Positions 7,922 through 8,883 of a DNA stretch of 8,883 nt are shown here, piece after piece (positions within the stretch are counted from its first letter, which is position 1; each line of letters starts with the position of its first letter). The stretch comes from Nitrospirae bacterium GWC2_56_14 (GTDB lineage Bacteria; Nitrospirota; UBA9217): NCBI GenBank assembly GCA_001803705.1, contig MHDY01000011.1, positions 1,658 through 10,540 of the forward strand, in the 5' to 3' direction. Position numbers and translations under genes: made by a program. The notes under the pieces are model-generated. The model was not told the DNA's origin and searched no databases. It saw only the letters and a list, made by a program, of their open reading frames with translations.

Positions 7922-7938
7922 TTCCCCGTAGCTTGTCT
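7922..7938. repeat. Degenerate copy of the CCCCGCAGCTTG repeat
   Basis: TTCCCCGTAGCTTGTCT resembles the first half of the palindromic repeat at 8057-8074 (CCCCGCAGCTTG, one base different) but has lost the matching right half. It lies just left of the MITE-like element, in the same orientation as the copy to the right. Confidence 0.35.
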
Positions 7939-7943
7939 CAGAT

Positions 7944-8040
7944 CCCTCCCCCTTGATGGGGGAGGTTAGGTGAGGGTGACGGTGATGCACGACGGCTACT
8001 TCACCCTCCCCTTGATCCCCTCCCATCAAGGGAGGGGTGA
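7944..8040. repeat. MITE-like repeat with inverted ends
   Basis: An approximately 95-base non-coding element with related inverted ends. The left end (7945-7965) is itself a hairpin, CCTCCCCC-TTGAT-GGGGGAGG. The right end (about 8018-8037), reverse complemented, reads CCCCTCCCTTGATGGGAGG. Internally GAGGGTGA (7972-7979) is complementary to TCACCCTC (8001-8008), so the whole element can fold into a long cruciform. C-rich repeats with a TTGATGGGG centre are abundant in many environmental bacterial genomes (general knowledge). No transposase is encoded. It lies 81 bases after the aminotransferase stop and may serve as its 3' end structure. Confidence 0.65.
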
Positions 8041-8056
8041 ACAATAATAACGTGTA

Positions 8057-8074
8057 CCCCGCAGCTTGCTGCGG
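8057..8074. repeat. Palindromic repeat CCGCAG-CTTG-CTGCGG
   Basis: A perfect 6-bp stem (8059-8064 with 8069-8074) closes a CTTG tetraloop in an ACCCCGCAGCTTGCTGCGG context, a short palindrome that is often dispersed in Desulfobacterota and Nitrospirota-type genomes. It sits 11 bases past the stop of the minus-strand membrane protein. Read in that direction it is followed by T/A-rich sequence (ACGTTATTATTGTT), so it may act as that gene's terminator. Confidence 0.55.
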
Positions 8075-8084
8075 AGAGGTTCAT

Positions 8085-8405
8085 TCACTGCGTCTGGTTG
8101 CGGTTCACGGTTTGAGCGGAGCAGGAGGTTTTCGAATTCCGCAGCAGCGAGGCGCTTATTCTGATGATCGCTATGGTCAGGACCATGACGATCATCGTCG
8201 ATAGCAACAGGCCGACGATCATGCCCGACAGGACCATGACCTGTGTTGCCAGGTGTACTGCTTCTCCAGAGAGAAAATGTTTTGCAGCACGGAGCCCTGC
8301 GAAACCTCCGTAGAAACTTCCTGCCAAAAGACCTGGCAACAGGAAAAGAACGATAGCGAGCGCCAGCCACCCGCACCGACCGACCTTTTTTCCCTCGTCC
8401 GACAT
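8085..8405 (-). CDS. Small membrane protein of unknown function (106 aa)
   Basis: The product begins MSDEGKKVGRCGWLALAIV. A first membrane segment spans about residues 12-34 and is followed by the small-residue-rich GSFYGGFAGLRAAKHFL. A long hydrophobic stretch at about 52-88 could form two further segments, and a polar tail (LLRNSKTSCSAQ...) ends the protein. By the positive-inside rule the K/R-rich N-terminus is probably cytoplasmic. I do not recognise a named family. The start is well supported: GGAGGA lies seven bases before the ATG at 8405, and a good promoter lies upstream. No neighbour on the same strand suggests a partner, so it is probably monocistronic. Confidence 0.82.
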   Translation of the reverse strand: MSDEGKKVGRCGWLALAIVLFLLPGLLAGSFYGGFAGLRAAKHFLSGEAVHLATQVMVLSGMIVGLLLSTMIVMVLTIAIIRISASLLRNSKTSCSAQTVNRNQTQ

Positions 8406-8438
8406 GACCGCTTCCTCCGGGTATTCGTGCTGAAAATT

Positions 8439-8466
8439 ATTTTAGCAGACCTGTTTAAAGATGCAA
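8439..8466 (-). promoter_or_regulatory. Promoter of the small membrane protein (extended -10)
   Basis: On the minus strand TTGCAT (8466-8461) and TAAAAT (8444-8439) are 16 bases apart, and TGC directly precedes the -10 box, giving an extended -10. Initiation near 8432 leaves a leader of about 27 nt containing the GGAGGA ribosome binding site. Confidence 0.6.
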
Positions 8467-8647
8467 CCAAATTTCGATGCAAGGCCCAAATATAACGGCG
8501 TTTCAGAGCAGAGGGGCGGTGGTGTCCCAGGGTGGTGCTCTTAAGGAATAAGGGCACGGACTTCCCGGCGCTGCCCGCCCACCGGACACAAAGACGTCGC
8601 TCCTCAAGATCTTTCAATGCTTCGCGCAGGCCACTTTCTCTCCCTGC

Positions 8648-8676
8648 TATACAATCAGGCCTCTTGATGCTATGAT
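8648..8676 (+). promoter_or_regulatory. Weak candidate promoter for the gene at 8754
   Basis: TATGAT (8671-8676) is preceded by TGC, an extended -10 arrangement, with TATACA (8648-8653) 17 bases upstream as a four-of-six -35 match. Initiation near 8683 would leave a leader of about 70 nt. Confidence 0.35.
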
Positions 8677-8753
8677 ACGAGAGTGGGTAAAGAGAACGAA
8701 ACCTCTGCCGCTCATGTTCGAACAAGCTGTTCTTCCTCCGGAGGCTGTATTCC

Positions 8754-8883
8754 ATGTCGTTGATCCTCACCCATCTGCGGGGCATGAAGCGCCTGGTCAC
8801 GATCTGCTTTATCCTGTTCAGGCAGTACATGTTCCTGGTCCCCTATCGCTATCTTTTCGCCCCCAGCGCAAAACTGGAAAAGG
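8754..8883 (+). CDS. N-terminus of an unidentified protein, possibly UbiB/ABC1-type kinase (partial)
   Basis: An open frame from ATG 8754 runs off the right edge: MSLILTHLRGMKRLVTICF, then ILFRQYMFLVPYRYLFAP and SAKLEK, 43 codons. GGAGG at 8740-8744 lies nine bases upstream. The start is basic with an amphipathic or hydrophobic helix. The lead-in resembles the region before the conserved kinase core in ABC1/UbiB proteins, which take part in quinone biosynthesis at the membrane, but no diagnostic motif falls within the window. The frame stays open upstream of the ATG for at least 18 codons, so the start is not certain. The gene call is reasonable; the function is a guess. Confidence 0.5.
   Translation, partial: MSLILTHLRGMKRLVTICFILFRQYMFLVPYRYLFAPSAKLEK

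Larger units (their letters stand above)
8406..8753. other. Intergenic region between divergent genes, with one hairpin
   Basis: This 348-base stretch has no convincing gene. A long minus-strand open frame crosses it and runs into 8219, but it overlaps the well-supported membrane protein gene, lacks a ribosome binding site and reads as low-information Arg/Ser-rich sequence. The region holds the minus-strand promoter at 8439-8466, a hairpin at 8535-8557 (GTGCTCTTA-AGGAA-TAAGGGCAC, nine pairs including one G-T), possibly enclosed by GTGTCC (8522-8527) and GGACAC (8584-8589), and a candidate plus-strand promoter near 8648-8676. Confidence 0.6.

Noticed and set aside
7944..8074. CRISPR-like repeat array
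   Set aside because: The repeats are inverted and unequal, with no regular spacing and no cas genes.
8219..8830. 203-codon minus-strand open frame
   Set aside because: It overlaps the well-supported 106-aa membrane protein gene, has no ribosome binding site, and its composition is that of a shadow frame.

Overview
The window is about 8.9 kb of moderately GC-rich DNA from a Gram-negative-type bacterium. A complete FtsK/SpoIIIE translocase, an UppP undecaprenyl-diphosphate phosphatase, Sec-type signal peptides and TTGACA/TATAAT-type promoters point that way. Short palindromic repeats of a style common in Desulfobacterota ('Deltaproteobacteria') and Nitrospirota genomes suggest one of those lineages. 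That placement is an inference from gene flavour and repeats; no marker here fixes it.

Layout: (1) 1-710, minus: a lipid kinase of the YegS/DagK family, cut by the window edge, with a near-consensus promoter placed so that its mRNA would be leaderless. (2) 880-1686, plus: uppP, divergent from the kinase. (3) 1699-1727: a 29-nt near-perfect palindrome. (4) 1763-3964, plus: ftsK, intact. (5) 3965-6610: an accessory pocket. It holds a small nucleotidyltransferase gene overlapping a 59-codon gene by 4 nt, the frameshifted C-terminal two thirds of an XhoI/PaeR7I-like restriction endonuclease, an intact gene for an exported protein of unknown function, a hairpin terminator, and a minus-strand toxin-antitoxin pair whose antitoxin is intact and whose ParE/RelE-type toxin is internally deleted. 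(6) 6675-7862, plus: a fold-type I PLP aminotransferase. (7) 7922-8074: a small mobile-element-like repeat with inverted ends, flanked by two versions of another palindromic repeat. (8) 8085-8405, minus: a 106-aa membrane protein of unknown function. (9) 8406-8753: intergenic, with one hairpin. (10) 8754-8883, plus: the first 43 codons of a gene that may be a UbiB/ABC1-type kinase.

Two themes stand out. The first is envelope and division: lipid kinase, undecaprenyl-phosphate recycling, and the septal DNA translocase. The second is the pocket after ftsK, where a putative nucleotidyltransferase module, a dead restriction nuclease and a half-dead toxin-antitoxin locus lie within 2.5 kb. This looks like a site where defence or addiction genes land and decay. 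The nucleotidyltransferase plus 59-aa protein pair is the only member that looks intact, and it is the best candidate for an under-described system. No CRISPR array, tRNA, rRNA or intact transposase was seen.
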